A DNA stretch of 64,000 nucleotides from Radicibacter daui (GTDB lineage: Bacteria; Pseudomonadota; Alphaproteobacteria; Radicibacterales; Radicibacteraceae), in contig CP131056.1 of assembly GCA_030657355.1 (NCBI GenBank), positions 1,384,501 to 1,448,500 of the forward strand. Reading direction: 5' to 3'. Shown here piece after piece: positions 16,779 to 26,297 of this stretch. The stretch's first letter is position 1, and each line of letters begins with the position of its first letter. Below the pieces are notes generated by a model. The model made no database searches, was not told where the DNA came from, and worked only from the letters and a program-made list of their open reading frames with translations. The translations under genes were made by a program, and so were the position numbers.

Positions 16779-17717
16779 TCAGCGTGCCGGTGCCGCCGCC
16801 ACGACCGCGCGGGAGCTGGCCCGCACCCCGTCCCAGCAGAAGATGGCGATACCCACCCAGATGAGAGTGAAGGTTACGGCATGGGCGGGTGTGAATGTCT
16901 CTTCAAAGACCAGCACCGCCAGCAGGAAGGAGAGTGTCGGCGTCAGATATTGCAAGATGCCGATTGTAGAGAGGCGAAGGCGCGCGGCTGCCATCATGAA
17001 GCAGACCATCGGGATGGCGGTGACAGGGCCGGCCAGCATCAGCATGCCGATACCGGTGCCGGAAAAATGGCTTTGCCCCGACCAGTGCAGCCATCCGATA
17101 TAGCCAAGGGAAAGCGGGAGCGCGATCAGGGTTTCAATGAAGATCCCGACGGTGGGGTCAATGCCGTATTTCTTGCGCACCAGCGCGTAGAAGCTCCACG
17201 ACGTGACCAGCGTCAGCGACACCCAGGGCAGCCCGCCGGCGGCAATGACCATCACGCTGCAGCCGCCAAGAGCGAGCACGACGGCGCCGGCCTGCGCAAA
17301 GCGCAGCTTTTCGCCCAGCAGCAAAACGCCCAGCACGACCAGCACCAGCGGCGTCAGGTAATAACCAAGGCTGGTTTCCAGAAGACGATTGTGCCCGGTA
17401 GCCCAGATGAACACGCCCCAGTTGGTAGAAATGAGGAGCGTGGTGATGATATAGACCGGCCAGCGACGCGGACTTGTCAGAATCACCCGCGTCTCTCCAA
17501 GGCGGCCGGACCATGCCACCATGGCGAAAAGGATCAGGAAGGACCACACAACCCGGTGGGCCAGAATTTCCAGCGCCGGTACAGAAGCCATGGCGTGGAA
17601 ATAAAGCGGGGCGGGGCCGCCCCAGAACAGAAAGGCAGCAAGACCAAAGGCAAGGCCAGCCCGGCTGCGGGCCAGTTGATCGGGAACAGGGGAACCGGCA
17701 ACGGTCGCGGACGACAA
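16779..17717 (-). CDS. rarD: RarD-type EamA/DMT superfamily permease
   Basis: Inner-membrane protein of 312 residues with about ten transmembrane helices in two EamA halves. The segments EILAHRVVWSFLI and NWGVFIWATGHNRLLETSLGYY (read in two parts) are typical of RarD, whose substrate is not established. A TTG at 17717 was chosen: it has GAGGAG nine bases upstream (17727-17732) and gives a RarD-like N-terminus. A longer frame starting with another TTG at 17768 has no good ribosome-binding site. It diverges from the histidine kinase gene. Confidence 0.88.
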   Translation of the reverse strand: MSSATVAGSPVPDQLARSRAGLAFGLAAFLFWGGPAPLYFHAMASVPALEILAHRVVWSFLILFAMVAWSGRLGETRVILTSPRRWPVYIITTLLISTNWGVFIWATGHNRLLETSLGYYLTPLVLVVLGVLLLGEKLRFAQAGAVVLALGGCSVMVIAAGGLPWVSLTLVTSWSFYALVRKKYGIDPTVGIFIETLIALPLSLGYIGWLHWSGQSHFSGTGIGMLMLAGPVTAIPMVCFMMAAARLRLSTIGILQYLTPTLSFLLAVLVFEETFTPAHAVTFTLIWVGIAIFCWDGVRASSRAVVAAAPAR

Positions 17718-17890
17718 GGCTAGGAGCTCCTCGAGGGGGAATAATCGCCCCGCCGGTGACGCTAGCAATGCAGGCCCCTTGCGGTGAACTTGAATATTGT
17801 CGCCTTACATTAGAACATAACCGTCTAACGGATTAGCACTCGGCGCCCGGCACTGTCCCCGGCATGGCCGATGCGGAATGGGCAGGGTGA

Positions 17891-19414
17891 ATGGACGCAC
17901 ATGAGGCCGAACCGACGGTAGCGGATGCCGATGCTGCGCTGTTGCGCGGGGCGCTGGATGCCGCCGGTCAGGGGCTGCTGGTGTTTGATGCCGGGCGCAG
18001 CCTGAGGGCCTGGAACCGGGAGGTGGCCCGTCTGTCTCCCGGACTTGCCGCCGATCTCTTCAAGGGGCTGTCGCTGGGCGACGTCTGTGCGCTTCTGGCC
18101 GGTTTCAGCGCCGATGCCGAGGCGACGCGCAGGCTGCTTCATCTTGGCGTCGACCCGGCCGGGCCGGCGGTGCATTTGCCGCTGGTGGATGGCACCGTGC
18201 TGGAGATTGTCTGCCGGGCCTCCACCACGGCCGGCTACGTGCTGGTATTGACTGACGCGACCGACAGCACGGCCCGCGCCGGGCGCGAGATGCACCTGCT
18301 CTCGATGGTCGATCTGATGCCCGTCGCGCTTGCCGTGCTGGACGCGCATGGCCGGCTGGTGATGTGGAACGATGTCTATTCCAGCCTCTGCCGGAATGTG
18401 ACGCTGGAGGCCGGCACGCCGCTCAATCAGCTGCTGCATCGTTTCCAGTCGGCCCGCAGCGAGTGGAAGGATGAGGCGGCGACGGAAGATTTCGTCACAG
18501 AGCGCCTGCGCCGGCACCATGAATATTCCGGCCCGTTCGAGGAATGGATGGGGCCGGATACCTGTGTGCTGACCTCGGAACATCCCATCGGCGGCGGGGG
18601 AACGCTCGTCATCCATACCGATATCTCCCGCCAGAAGCTGGCGGAACGCGAGATGGCGCAGGCACGGCGCATGGCCGAGCAGTCGGCTGCCGCCAAGACG
18701 GCCTTCCTTGCCAATGTCAGCCATGAGCTGCGCACCCCGCTCAATGCCATCATCGGCTTTACCGACCTTATCCTGGGCGAGACGCTGGGGCCGGTGGGCA
18801 ATGCGCGGTATCTCGATTACCTGCGCGATGTGCGCGACAGCGGCACGCACCTGCTCGAGATCATCAACACCATTCTCGACATCACCCGCATCGATGCGGG
18901 CGCGATGACGCTCAATGAGGTGAAGCTGGAGCCGGAGCGCGAGATCCGCGCGGTCGCCCGTCAGCTCAGCCCGCTGGCCGTGCGGCGCAACCTGAAGCTG
19001 GAGCTCGATCTGCCGGACCGGGGGCTGGTGCTGAAGGCGGATAACCGCTCGCTGCGCCAGATGATCACAAACCTGCTCTCCAACGCCATCAAGTTTACCG
19101 TGGCGGGCGGCACGATCCGTATCTCCACCCGGCTGGCAGAGGGGGGCGGCTATGTCATTGCGGTGGAGGATACCGGCATCGGCATCGCCGCCGATGATCT
19201 GGTGCGCGTGATGGAGCCCTTCGGCCAGGTGATCGAGGCGCAGGAACATGCCCCGATGACGGGTACCGGCCTCGGTCTGCCGCTGGTGCGCTCGCTCATG
19301 GAGCTGCATGGCGGCAGCTTTACCCTCTCAAGCGACCTCGGCAAGGGCACGCGCGCTCAGCTGCTGTTCCCGGCAGAGCGGATCGTGCGGTTCGATCCGA
19401 ACGCAGGCGTGTGA
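17891..19414 (+). CDS. Soluble PAS-domain sensor histidine kinase
   Basis: Autophosphorylating kinase of 507 residues without transmembrane segments, so it senses a cytoplasmic signal. Two PAS-like modules occupy about residues 18-130 and 135-255. The HisKA dimerisation helix follows, with the phosphoacceptor His278 in FLANVSHELRTPLNAIIGF. The HATPase domain has the N box MITNLLSNAIKFT, G1 VEDTGIGI and G2 GTGLGLPLVRSLMELHGG. No receiver domain is attached and no response-regulator gene is adjacent, so its partner lies elsewhere. Upstream it faces rarD; downstream are convergent ABC-2 permeases. Confidence 0.93.
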   Translation: MDAHEAEPTVADADAALLRGALDAAGQGLLVFDAGRSLRAWNREVARLSPGLAADLFKGLSLGDVCALLAGFSADAEATRRLLHLGVDPAGPAVHLPLVDGTVLEIVCRASTTAGYVLVLTDATDSTARAGREMHLLSMVDLMPVALAVLDAHGRLVMWNDVYSSLCRNVTLEAGTPLNQLLHRFQSARSEWKDEAATEDFVTERLRRHHEYSGPFEEWMGPDTCVLTSEHPIGGGGTLVIHTDISRQKLAEREMAQARRMAEQSAAAKTAFLANVSHELRTPLNAIIGFTDLILGETLGPVGNARYLDYLRDVRDSGTHLLEIINTILDITRIDAGAMTLNEVKLEPEREIRAVARQLSPLAVRRNLKLELDLPDRGLVLKADNRSLRQMITNLLSNAIKFTVAGGTIRISTRLAEGGGYVIAVEDTGIGIAADDLVRVMEPFGQVIEAQEHAPMTGTGLGLPLVRSLMELHGGSFTLSSDLGKGTRAQLLFPAERIVRFDPNAGV

Positions 19415-19439
19415 TGTCGCGGACGTAGGGGTCTTTGCC

Positions 19440-20264
19440 TCAGTCCTTGAGGCGCCAGCCTCTGGCGACCAGCAGCATGGCGAGGCTGACGAGGAAGATC
19501 GCGACCCCGGCACTGACCCCGGCGGTGAGGGCGAGCGGCAGTTCCGCTTCGCCGGTATAACCATGGCGCAGGCCGGAGATGAGGTAGGTAAGCGGGCTGA
19601 GGTAGGCGAGCGCCTGCCACTTGCCGGGGAGTGCCGATACCGAAACGAAAGTGCCTGAGAGCATCATCATCGGGCTGATGATGATGTCCATGATGAAGGA
19701 AAACTGGTCCCAGCGCTGCGCCCACAGGCCGACCAGCACTCCGAGTGCCGAGAGCATGAAGGCGCCGAGCACAAGAAACAGCCCCAGCACCCAGAAATCC
19801 GGATGCGGGGCGACAAACAGGCTGGCAACGACGCTGACGCCGGCGCCCGTCACCAGCCCCATGCTTACCCCGCCGATGAGGTAGCCGCCGAGCAGGGCAG
19901 CCGGGCTGAGCGGGGCCATCAGCAGGGTGGAGATGCTGTGCTCATGCTTGGAGATGAGCACGGAAGCGCCGGTCATCTGCGCAACCATCTGCAGGCCGAA
20001 GACGGCGATAAGGCCGGGGGCAATATGTTTCAGTACCGATCCGGCATCCGCGGCCATGCCGCCACCGAGCGCCACGGTGAAAACCAGCAGATAAAGCGCG
20101 GTCGAGAACAGAGCGCCGCCAACGGACTCGACGATGAAGCGGCGGGCGAACAGCCATTCGCGATAGGCAATCGCCAACGCCCCGCGCAGTTCCATGGCAA
20201 GGCCGGGGCGCATGGGCGCCAGTGGCACCTCAGCGCGAAGGGGATTGCCCTCGGCCGCCGTCAT
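19440..20264 (-). CDS. ABC-2 type membrane permease
   Basis: Membrane component of an ABC exporter, 274 residues, with six hydrophobic segments after a cytoplasmic N-terminus (residues about 1-45). The ABC-2 pattern is clear: FIMDIIISPMMMLSGTFVSV followed by ALAYLSPLTYLISGLRHG. Such pairs move drugs, lipids or polysaccharides. It begins six bases after the upstream permease stop, so the two form a heterodimer candidate. No ATP-binding subunit is adjacent on either side. Confidence 0.88.
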   Translation of the reverse strand: MTAAEGNPLRAEVPLAPMRPGLAMELRGALAIAYREWLFARRFIVESVGGALFSTALYLLVFTVALGGGMAADAGSVLKHIAPGLIAVFGLQMVAQMTGASVLISKHEHSISTLLMAPLSPAALLGGYLIGGVSMGLVTGAGVSVVASLFVAPHPDFWVLGLFLVLGAFMLSALGVLVGLWAQRWDQFSFIMDIIISPMMMLSGTFVSVSALPGKWQALAYLSPLTYLISGLRHGYTGEAELPLALTAGVSAGVAIFLVSLAMLLVARGWRLKD

Positions 20265-20270
20265 GCGGGT

Positions 20271-21086
20271 TCAGGCCTTCAGCTTGTAGCCGGTGGCAAG
20301 CATGCGCCAGGCCAGCAGGGTAAGGGCAATGTTGATGCCGAGCAGGGTCAGCACACCCGCCGTCAGGCTGCCGCCAGCGGTGCCGATGAAGCCGTAGCGG
20401 AAGCCGTCGATCATGTAGAAGAACGGGTTGAGATGGGCGAGCCACAGGAAAGTCGGGGGCAGGCGGTCAACTGAATAGAAGGTGCCGGAGAGGAAGGTCA
20501 GCGGCGTGATGATGAAGTTGGTGACCGCGGCCATATGGTCGAACTTCTCCGCCCAGATGCCGCCGATGAGGCCGAGCAGGGACAGCATCACCGTCGCCAT
20601 CAGCGCGTGATAGGCGACAAAGAAGACGCTGTGGATGCTGAGCGGCACGAAAAACAGGATGGCTGCTGCCGTGGCAAGGCCCACCAGAATGCCGCGGGTC
20701 ACGCCGCCGGCCACATAGGCCGCCGCGATCTCTACCGGGGCGAGCGGCGGCATCAGCAGGTCGACGATATTGCCCTGTACCTTGGCGATGATGACCGAGG
20801 AGGAGGTATTGGCGAAGGCGTTCTGCGCCATGCCCATCATGATGAGGCCAGGCGCCAGAAATTCCATCAGCGAAACGTTTCCGACCTTGCGCACCACCCC
20901 GCCGAGCGCCAGCGCGAAGATGGCGTAGAAGAGCAATGTCGTGACCACCGGCGCCGCAACCGTCTGCACGAAAACCTTGAGGAAGCGGAACACTTCCTTG
21001 CGGTAAAGGGTATAGGCGCCGATCCAGTTGACGCGGCCATAACGGCGCGGGGTCGGGGCGGTCCGGATGTCAGAGCGGGTGGTCAT
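20271..21086 (-). CDS. ABC-2 type membrane permease
   Basis: Second permease of the pair, 271 residues with six hydrophobic segments. The signature FIITPLTFLSGTFYSVDRLP and LNPFFYMIDGFRYGFIG are typical of the NodJ/DrrB-like ABC-2 family. The ATG at 21086 is preceded by AGGAAA and gives a standard N-terminus (MTTRSDIR); a longer in-frame extension to 21182 lacks similarity. It is the first gene of a two-gene unit with the permease at 19440. The cognate ATPase must be encoded elsewhere or shared. Confidence 0.87.
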   Translation of the reverse strand: MTTRSDIRTAPTPRRYGRVNWIGAYTLYRKEVFRFLKVFVQTVAAPVVTTLLFYAIFALALGGVVRKVGNVSLMEFLAPGLIMMGMAQNAFANTSSSVIIAKVQGNIVDLLMPPLAPVEIAAAYVAGGVTRGILVGLATAAAILFFVPLSIHSVFFVAYHALMATVMLSLLGLIGGIWAEKFDHMAAVTNFIITPLTFLSGTFYSVDRLPPTFLWLAHLNPFFYMIDGFRYGFIGTAGGSLTAGVLTLLGINIALTLLAWRMLATGYKLKA

Positions 21087-21347
21087 TCGTTTCCTGTGGT
21101 CCTGCCGGAAGCCTTGTTGCTGGCGCGCGATGGGTGGCCTCCTGACGAAGGTGGAGGTAAGCGACCATCCGGCAAGCGTCAAGCGACTGGGCCACAGTTC
21201 GCCGCACCCGGGCCGCGGTCGCCGCCCTCGCCGAAAGTCATTCCGGTATCGTTATCGTGAAACCCCGTATCCGGTTTCGCGCCGCCGGGCTGGGGAAATG
21301 CCGCCCGTCATGGTAGGTGTGCGGGGTAAAGGAGGCCTGTTTTCAGC

Positions 21348-21932
21348 ATGACATTCGGCAAGGGCCCCCAGGCGCCGCATCGCCAGCGCCGCCTCACCCC
21401 TCTCTCTCCCGCTTATCTCGAGCGGGCAGCGCTTGCCTATCTGGAGCGTTTTGCCGCCAGCACAGCCTCGCTGAAGCGAGTGCTGATGAACCGTATTCGC
21501 CGGGCAGCCGATGCCGGGGACCCGAACGCCGAGCGCGCCCCGGAATGGGTACAGGTGGTGATCGAGAAGATGATCCGGCTCGGATACGTCAATGACGAGG
21601 CCTATGCCCGCATGAAGGCCGCTTCCCTGCACCGGCGCGGGCTCGGCCGCCGCCGCGTGGAGGCCACGCTGGCGCAAAAGGGCATCGACCGGCGGCTTGT
21701 GGCGAGCGCGCTGTCCGCGGTCGCCGAGGAAGAGGGCGCCGAAGACGGGCCGGCCCTTGAACGGGCGGCTGCCTGGCGTTTCGCCCGCCGCCGCCGGCTT
21801 GGCCTTTATCGTGCCGAGGCGTTGCGGGCTGAAATGCGCGAGCGCGACATGGCCGCGCTGGCGCGGGCCGGCTTCAGCTTCGATATTGCCCGTGAGGTGA
21901 TCGAGGCGGAGGAGCTGCCGGAAGGGCTCTAG
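21348..21932 (+). CDS. recX: RecX family regulatory protein
   Basis: Modulator of RecA filament activity, 194 residues. It has the all-helical RecX repeats: LERAALAYLERFAAS, EKMIRLGYVNDEAYARMKAA and RRGLGRRRVEATLAQKGID, with the characteristic YVNDEAYA-type turn of the family. recA is not adjacent, which is common in alphaproteobacteria. Its stop codon overlaps the stop of the convergent MFS gene by a few bases. Confidence 0.85.
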   Translation: MTFGKGPQAPHRQRRLTPLSPAYLERAALAYLERFAASTASLKRVLMNRIRRAADAGDPNAERAPEWVQVVIEKMIRLGYVNDEAYARMKAASLHRRGLGRRRVEATLAQKGIDRRLVASALSAVAEEEGAEDGPALERAAAWRFARRRRLGLYRAEALRAEMRERDMAALARAGFSFDIAREVIEAEELPEGL

Positions 21933-23149
21933 GCTCGCTGGGGCGCGTCACCGTCCGCTACCGTGCGCCGCGCCGCGAGAAGGGCGCTCAGCAGCATGAG
22001 GCCGAGGCTTGCGCCGGAGAAGAGGGCGCCGGCCAGCGAGGCCCCCGGCCAGCCCAGAAGCGAGATCAGTGCTGCTGTTGCCGGCGGGCCGACCACCGAG
22101 CCCAGATTGCCGAAGGTCGCGACCATGCCGTTGGCAGCGGCGATGTTCTGCGGGCTGCGGGCAATGGCCGGCACATGGCCGAAAGCCGCCGCACCCACCG
22201 CCCCGCCGACGGCAATGCTGATAATGGCACTGGTCATGATGATCGCCATGCCGCCATCCACCAGTGCCGGCTGGAAGACGCCGAAGGAAGCGACTGTCAT
22301 CAGCACCAGTGGCACCGAAACTGCCGGCACGAAACGCAGGCCCCGCCCACCAGCCCAGCCGACCAGCAGGCTGCCTGCCGCGGTGGTAAGGCCGAGGATG
22401 GAGGCAATGGTGCCGGCAGTGGCGGCGTTGAAGCCGGCCTCGTCGTGGAGGAAGAGCGGCAGGAAGGCGAGCCGGCCGAGGGTGGAAGCGGAATAGCAGC
22501 CAAAGCCAATGGAAAACAGCAGCGCGACCGGATCGCCGAGCGGGGCATAGGGCGAATTTCGGCCGGTCGCCGGCCTGGCCGGCGTTCGGTCCGTGATCAG
22601 CAGGAAGGCAAGGCCGGCCAGCGCAATCGGGGCAAGGCTCGCAACGAGCAGGGTGGGCGCAATGCCGCCCAGATGGCTGCCAAGCCAGGTGCCAAGCGCG
22701 ATGCCGAAGGGGATGAAGGTGCCCCAGAGTCCCATCGCCATCGCGCGGTGACGGGGGGCGGCGCTCAGCAGTTTCAGCGTCGGCACGATGATGACGATCA
22801 TCAGATAACCGAGGCCGCAGATGAGCCGGGCACCGAGAAAGGCGAGGGGCGTATGGGCAAGAAGGGCCAGCGCTTCGCCCGCGGCCATCAGAATGAGCCC
22901 GCCCACCATGGCGCGCTTGAGGCCGATGCGCATGGCAAGGCCGCCAGCCGCGAGGCTGAGCGGCACGCCCATGAAATTGATGAGGGATGTCGCCCAGCCG
23001 ACCTGCTCGAGACTGAGGCCCTGCTCGGCGATCAGGGTGCCGGCCAGCGGCGGAATGATGCCGATCTGCAGCGAGGCGGAGAGGCCGCACAGATAGAGAA
23101 GCCCGATCACGGGCCAGCTGGTGCGGGACGGGGCGGCGGTCATGGGCAT
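21929..23149 (-). CDS. MFS transporter
   Basis: Twelve-helix major facilitator superfamily protein, 406 residues, resembling the CynX/NimT-like transporters. Helix-2/3 loop GGLAMRIGLKRAMVGG corresponds to the MFS signature motif A. Substrate unknown. The ATG at 23149 has AAGGA upstream and is preferred to a 25-codon extension. Upstream lies a perfect 6-bp-arm palindrome at 23224-23240 that could be its operator. The XRE regulator gene ends about 115 bases upstream on the same strand, so regulator and transporter may be linked. Confidence 0.85.
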   Translation of the reverse strand: MPMTAAPSRTSWPVIGLLYLCGLSASLQIGIIPPLAGTLIAEQGLSLEQVGWATSLINFMGVPLSLAAGGLAMRIGLKRAMVGGLILMAAGEALALLAHTPLAFLGARLICGLGYLMIVIIVPTLKLLSAAPRHRAMAMGLWGTFIPFGIALGTWLGSHLGGIAPTLLVASLAPIALAGLAFLLITDRTPARPATGRNSPYAPLGDPVALLFSIGFGCYSASTLGRLAFLPLFLHDEAGFNAATAGTIASILGLTTAAGSLLVGWAGGRGLRFVPAVSVPLVLMTVASFGVFQPALVDGGMAIIMTSAIISIAVGGAVGAAAFGHVPAIARSPQNIAAANGMVATFGNLGSVVGPPATAALISLLGWPGASLAGALFSGASLGLMLLSALLAARRTVADGDAPQRA

Positions 23150-23223
23150 CGGGTCCTTGCCGGTCAGCCTGCATTTTTTGAGAAGCAGGCGGCGGCAAGG
23201 TAAGGCCTCGGGGCCGGAAGGCA

Positions 23224-23240
23224 ACGCATGAATTATGCGT
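23224..23240. promoter_or_regulatory. Palindromic operator candidate upstream of the MFS gene
   Basis: ACGCAT-GAATT-ATGCGT, a perfect inverted repeat with 6-bp arms, 75 bases before the MFS start codon. A similar element occurs at 43079-43095. Confidence 0.5.
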
Positions 23241-23263
23241 AACCACCTCGTCCCGGATGAGGA

Positions 23264-23848
23264 TCAGACCTGAACCGGAACAACGCCGAGGCTGGCGAGG
23301 CGATTTTCCGGCGGTGTCGTGACCAGCCGTACCGGCGTGCCATCTTCCAGCAGCAGCCGTTCCCACAGTACCCAGCTGTCATAGATGTGCACGCGCGCAT
23401 CGTCATTGCGGCTGGTGTGGAACAGGATGGCTTCGCTGCCGCCCTCAAACCAGCCCATCTCGAAAAGGCGCCGCTCCGCCCGGCGGATTTCGATCGAGGC
23501 GTAGGGGAAGAGTTCGGTACCGGTCAGGTCGGTGGTCGAGCAGGACCAGCTGGCTTCGCGGGAGGGGGAGGCTGCCAGTAGCCGGTGTGTGCGGTCGCAG
23601 ATGAGATGCACCGGATCGCTGGTGGTTTCCACCAGCCGACGCAGTACCCGGTCAAGCTGGCCGGGTTTGTGCCCGGCAATCAGCTCCTCAAGCCGGACGC
23701 GCTGGGTCGGCGTGGGGTCTATGGCCCCGTTTTCCCAGCGCGAGACGGTGGTCTGGTTGACGTTCAGCAGGTCGGCCAGCCGCTGCTGCTTGATGTCGGC
23801 GCCCCTTCGCCACTGGCGCAGGCGCGTGCCGAAGGGGGCTGTTGTCAC
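23264..23848 (-). CDS. XRE-family helix-turn-helix transcriptional regulator
   Basis: DNA-binding protein of 194 residues. The N-terminal Cro/C1-type HTH (about 8-60) reads FGTRLRQWRRGADIKQQRLA then LLNVNQTTVSRWENG. The C-terminal part (about 75-194) looks like a PAS-like or other small sensory domain that I cannot name. The start is GTG 23848, overlapping the mscS stop (GTGA), so it is translationally coupled to the channel gene. It may regulate the MFS gene just downstream. Confidence 0.85.
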   Translation of the reverse strand: MTTAPFGTRLRQWRRGADIKQQRLADLLNVNQTTVSRWENGAIDPTPTQRVRLEELIAGHKPGQLDRVLRRLVETTSDPVHLICDRTHRLLAASPSREASWSCSTTDLTGTELFPYASIEIRRAERRLFEMGWFEGGSEAILFHTSRNDDARVHIYDSWVLWERLLLEDGTPVRLVTTPPENRLASLGVVPVQV

Positions 23849-26259
23849 CGGTCGTCATCCTCATCATCCGGCCGCGTAATGGCCGGCGGGTTTGTTGGCG
23901 AAGGCTTGTCGGCCTTCTTGCGGCTGCGCTTTGCCGGTGTCTTCCGGGCGGGTTTGGCCGCTTCTGCCGGCTGCTCCGGTACAAGCGCTTCGCCGGAGGT
24001 CTCGGCCTTCAGCTCGCGGGCACGCCGCGCAATATCCTCAAGCCCGGCAATCCGCATCGGCGGGGCATTGCCGCTCTTGTCCTCGCCAAAATAGATCGTC
24101 TGGTGCGGGAACGGAATTTCAATGTTCTCTTCATCGAAACGCCGCTTGAGCCGCAGGTTGAACGCACGGCCCACACCCCATTGCAGGATTGGCGGGGTGC
24201 GGATACGGCCCTTCACCACGATGGCGCTGTCGCCGAAGCTGTCGAGGCCGACCACTTCGATATCCGCGGTAATGTTGGGGCCGACATCCGGGTCCTTGCG
24301 CAGGTCCGCACCGACTTCCTTGATGATGCGGATAACGTTCTCGATATCCTCGCGATAGGCGACGCCGATCTCGAAGACATAGAAGGAGAAGTCCTTGGTC
24401 ATGTTCACGATGCTGGTGATCTGACCGAAGGGGACGGTGTGAACGGCGCCGGAGAAATCGCGCAGCTTGAGCGTGCGGATGGAAATGCCCTCGATGACGC
24501 CGCTATGGCCGCCGACATCGACGACATCGCCGACCGAAATCTGGTCTTCCATCAGCACGAAGGCGCCGGTGATGAAATCACGCACCAGCGCCTGGCTGCC
24601 GAAGCCGATGGCAAGACCGACGACGCCGGCACCGGCCAGCAGCGGGCCGATATCGATGCCGAGCTGCGACAGCACGATGAGGGAGGTCATCAGCACCAGC
24701 AGCACCAGAAAGACACTACGCGCCAGCGGCAGCAACGTGCGGGCGCGGGCGCTGCGCAGGGCGGAGGTGTTCTCCGGATGCAGGTAGCGCTCGATACCGT
24801 TGGTCACCACCTCCCACACCACGACAGCAAGCGCGAGCACGATGAAGATGGTGACGAAGCCGGTGGCGACGTGCTTGCCATTCTGGGTATCGACCCAGGC
24901 AAAGCTGTCGATGCCCCAGGCGCGCAGGATGGAGAGTACGGCGAGCAGGATGATGAGGCCGCTTGCCGCCCAGTTGATGATGCCGAGATAGGCGTTGGCA
25001 CGCCGCTCCAGCGTCGGCAGGCGCCGGCGCAAATCGTCCGAGAGGGCAAAGCCGCGGGTGAGGCCCTGCTGGGCCAGCATGCCGGCGGCAACCGCTACAA
25101 TCAGCACGAACGCGGTGCCGAAGCTGCCGCGCAGCACATAGGTAACCCCGCCTTCGATGCGGAAGCTCCAGGAAATGAGCACGCCGCCCAGCACCAGAAT
25201 GGCGAAGATGTGCCACCAGCCGGCGGCATAGCGGCGCAGGACACTGAGGCTGCGCAGGGCACCGGTTGCCTGTTTCGGCTCGCCGCTTGGCGTGCCGGCC
25301 AGCAGAACCTGAACTGCCCGGCGATTCTGCAGCACCAGGGCAATGACCATGAAGGTCATGAACAGACCGAAGAGGCGGGCAACCAGGCCGATGACGCTGC
25401 CGGAAATGCCAAGCGCGGCCATCAGGACCGTCAGCAGGTAGCCGGCAAAGAAAACGGCAGCGAGGCGGCGCACCCAGATGGCGATATAGGTCGCTGTTTC
25501 ATCCCCGATCGGCAGCGGGCGCAGATCCCGGTTGCCCGGCACCAGCAAGGTGCCGCTGAGGGCCCGCAGCAGGCTGGAGACGGCAATGACGTTGACGACG
25601 GCAAGGGCAACCGAGCGGGGTATGGCCGCCGGCTGCAGGAAGGTGACGGAGGCGAACATGGCGATCACCATGCCGACCACAGGCAACAGATAGACGCAGA
25701 AGAGCAGGAAGAGGCGGCTCACCCGCTGGCGCAGGTTGATCTGGTGCGCGCGGCGCAGCCGGCGCCGCCAGGGCAGCAGGATCAACGAGATGAACCAGTA
25801 TCCGCCAAGGGCAATGGCGGCAAGAATCGCCAGCTGGCTGCCATAACGCTGCCAGCGGTACTGAACCGCCGGATCGGAGAGCGAGGTGGCCGTCAGCCTG
25901 ATCTGGTCCGGCAATGTGCCGAGCGAGGCCAGCATCTCGTTTGCGCGGCGGGCGGTGACATCAATGCCGGCGCCGAGGAAGTTGGTAACGGTTTCCGAGA
26001 CGTTTTCGGCAAGCAGTCCGTGCTGGTCAGGGGCCGGTTGGTCGGCCTGCACCAGGATCTGCAGCTTGTCGATCAGATCCTGCCGGGCCTTGTCGTCCTT
26101 GAGCGTGCCGATCAGCGCCTCGACCTTGGCCTTGTCCACCGTCTGGGCCGCGGCGGTCTGGCTTTGAGCCTCAGCCTGCGGAATGGCGGCGGCCTGCAGC
26201 AGGAAGGCGAAGAGGAAGGCCGCAAGGCTCAGGGGCAGTCGGCAGCGTCGAGAAAACAT
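23845..26259 (-). CDS. MscS-family mechanosensitive channel, large type
   Basis: Tension-gated inner-membrane channel protecting against osmotic downshock, 804 residues, far longer than E. coli MscS and closer to the YbiO class. It has a signal peptide (RLPLSLAAFLFAFLLQAAA ending in AEAQ), a periplasmic helical segment (about 30-150), about ten hydrophobic segments, and the MscS core at about 530-735. The pore helix is GAGVVGLAIGFGSQALVRD, followed by the beta domain VGDVVDVGGHSGVIEGIS. A Lys/Pro/Asp-rich cytoplasmic tail (about 745-804) ends the protein. The gene is coupled to the XRE regulator downstream by a GTGA overlap. Confidence 0.92.
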   Translation of the reverse strand: MFSRRCRLPLSLAAFLFAFLLQAAAIPQAEAQSQTAAAQTVDKAKVEALIGTLKDDKARQDLIDKLQILVQADQPAPDQHGLLAENVSETVTNFLGAGIDVTARRANEMLASLGTLPDQIRLTATSLSDPAVQYRWQRYGSQLAILAAIALGGYWFISLILLPWRRRLRRAHQINLRQRVSRLFLLFCVYLLPVVGMVIAMFASVTFLQPAAIPRSVALAVVNVIAVSSLLRALSGTLLVPGNRDLRPLPIGDETATYIAIWVRRLAAVFFAGYLLTVLMAALGISGSVIGLVARLFGLFMTFMVIALVLQNRRAVQVLLAGTPSGEPKQATGALRSLSVLRRYAAGWWHIFAILVLGGVLISWSFRIEGGVTYVLRGSFGTAFVLIVAVAAGMLAQQGLTRGFALSDDLRRRLPTLERRANAYLGIINWAASGLIILLAVLSILRAWGIDSFAWVDTQNGKHVATGFVTIFIVLALAVVVWEVVTNGIERYLHPENTSALRSARARTLLPLARSVFLVLLVLMTSLIVLSQLGIDIGPLLAGAGVVGLAIGFGSQALVRDFITGAFVLMEDQISVGDVVDVGGHSGVIEGISIRTLKLRDFSGAVHTVPFGQITSIVNMTKDFSFYVFEIGVAYREDIENVIRIIKEVGADLRKDPDVGPNITADIEVVGLDSFGDSAIVVKGRIRTPPILQWGVGRAFNLRLKRRFDEENIEIPFPHQTIYFGEDKSGNAPPMRIAGLEDIARRARELKAETSGEALVPEQPAEAAKPARKTPAKRSRKKADKPSPTNPPAITRPDDEDDDR

Positions 26260-26297
26260 GTCCCGGCTCTACTCCGTCATCAAAAGCAAAGGCGGCG

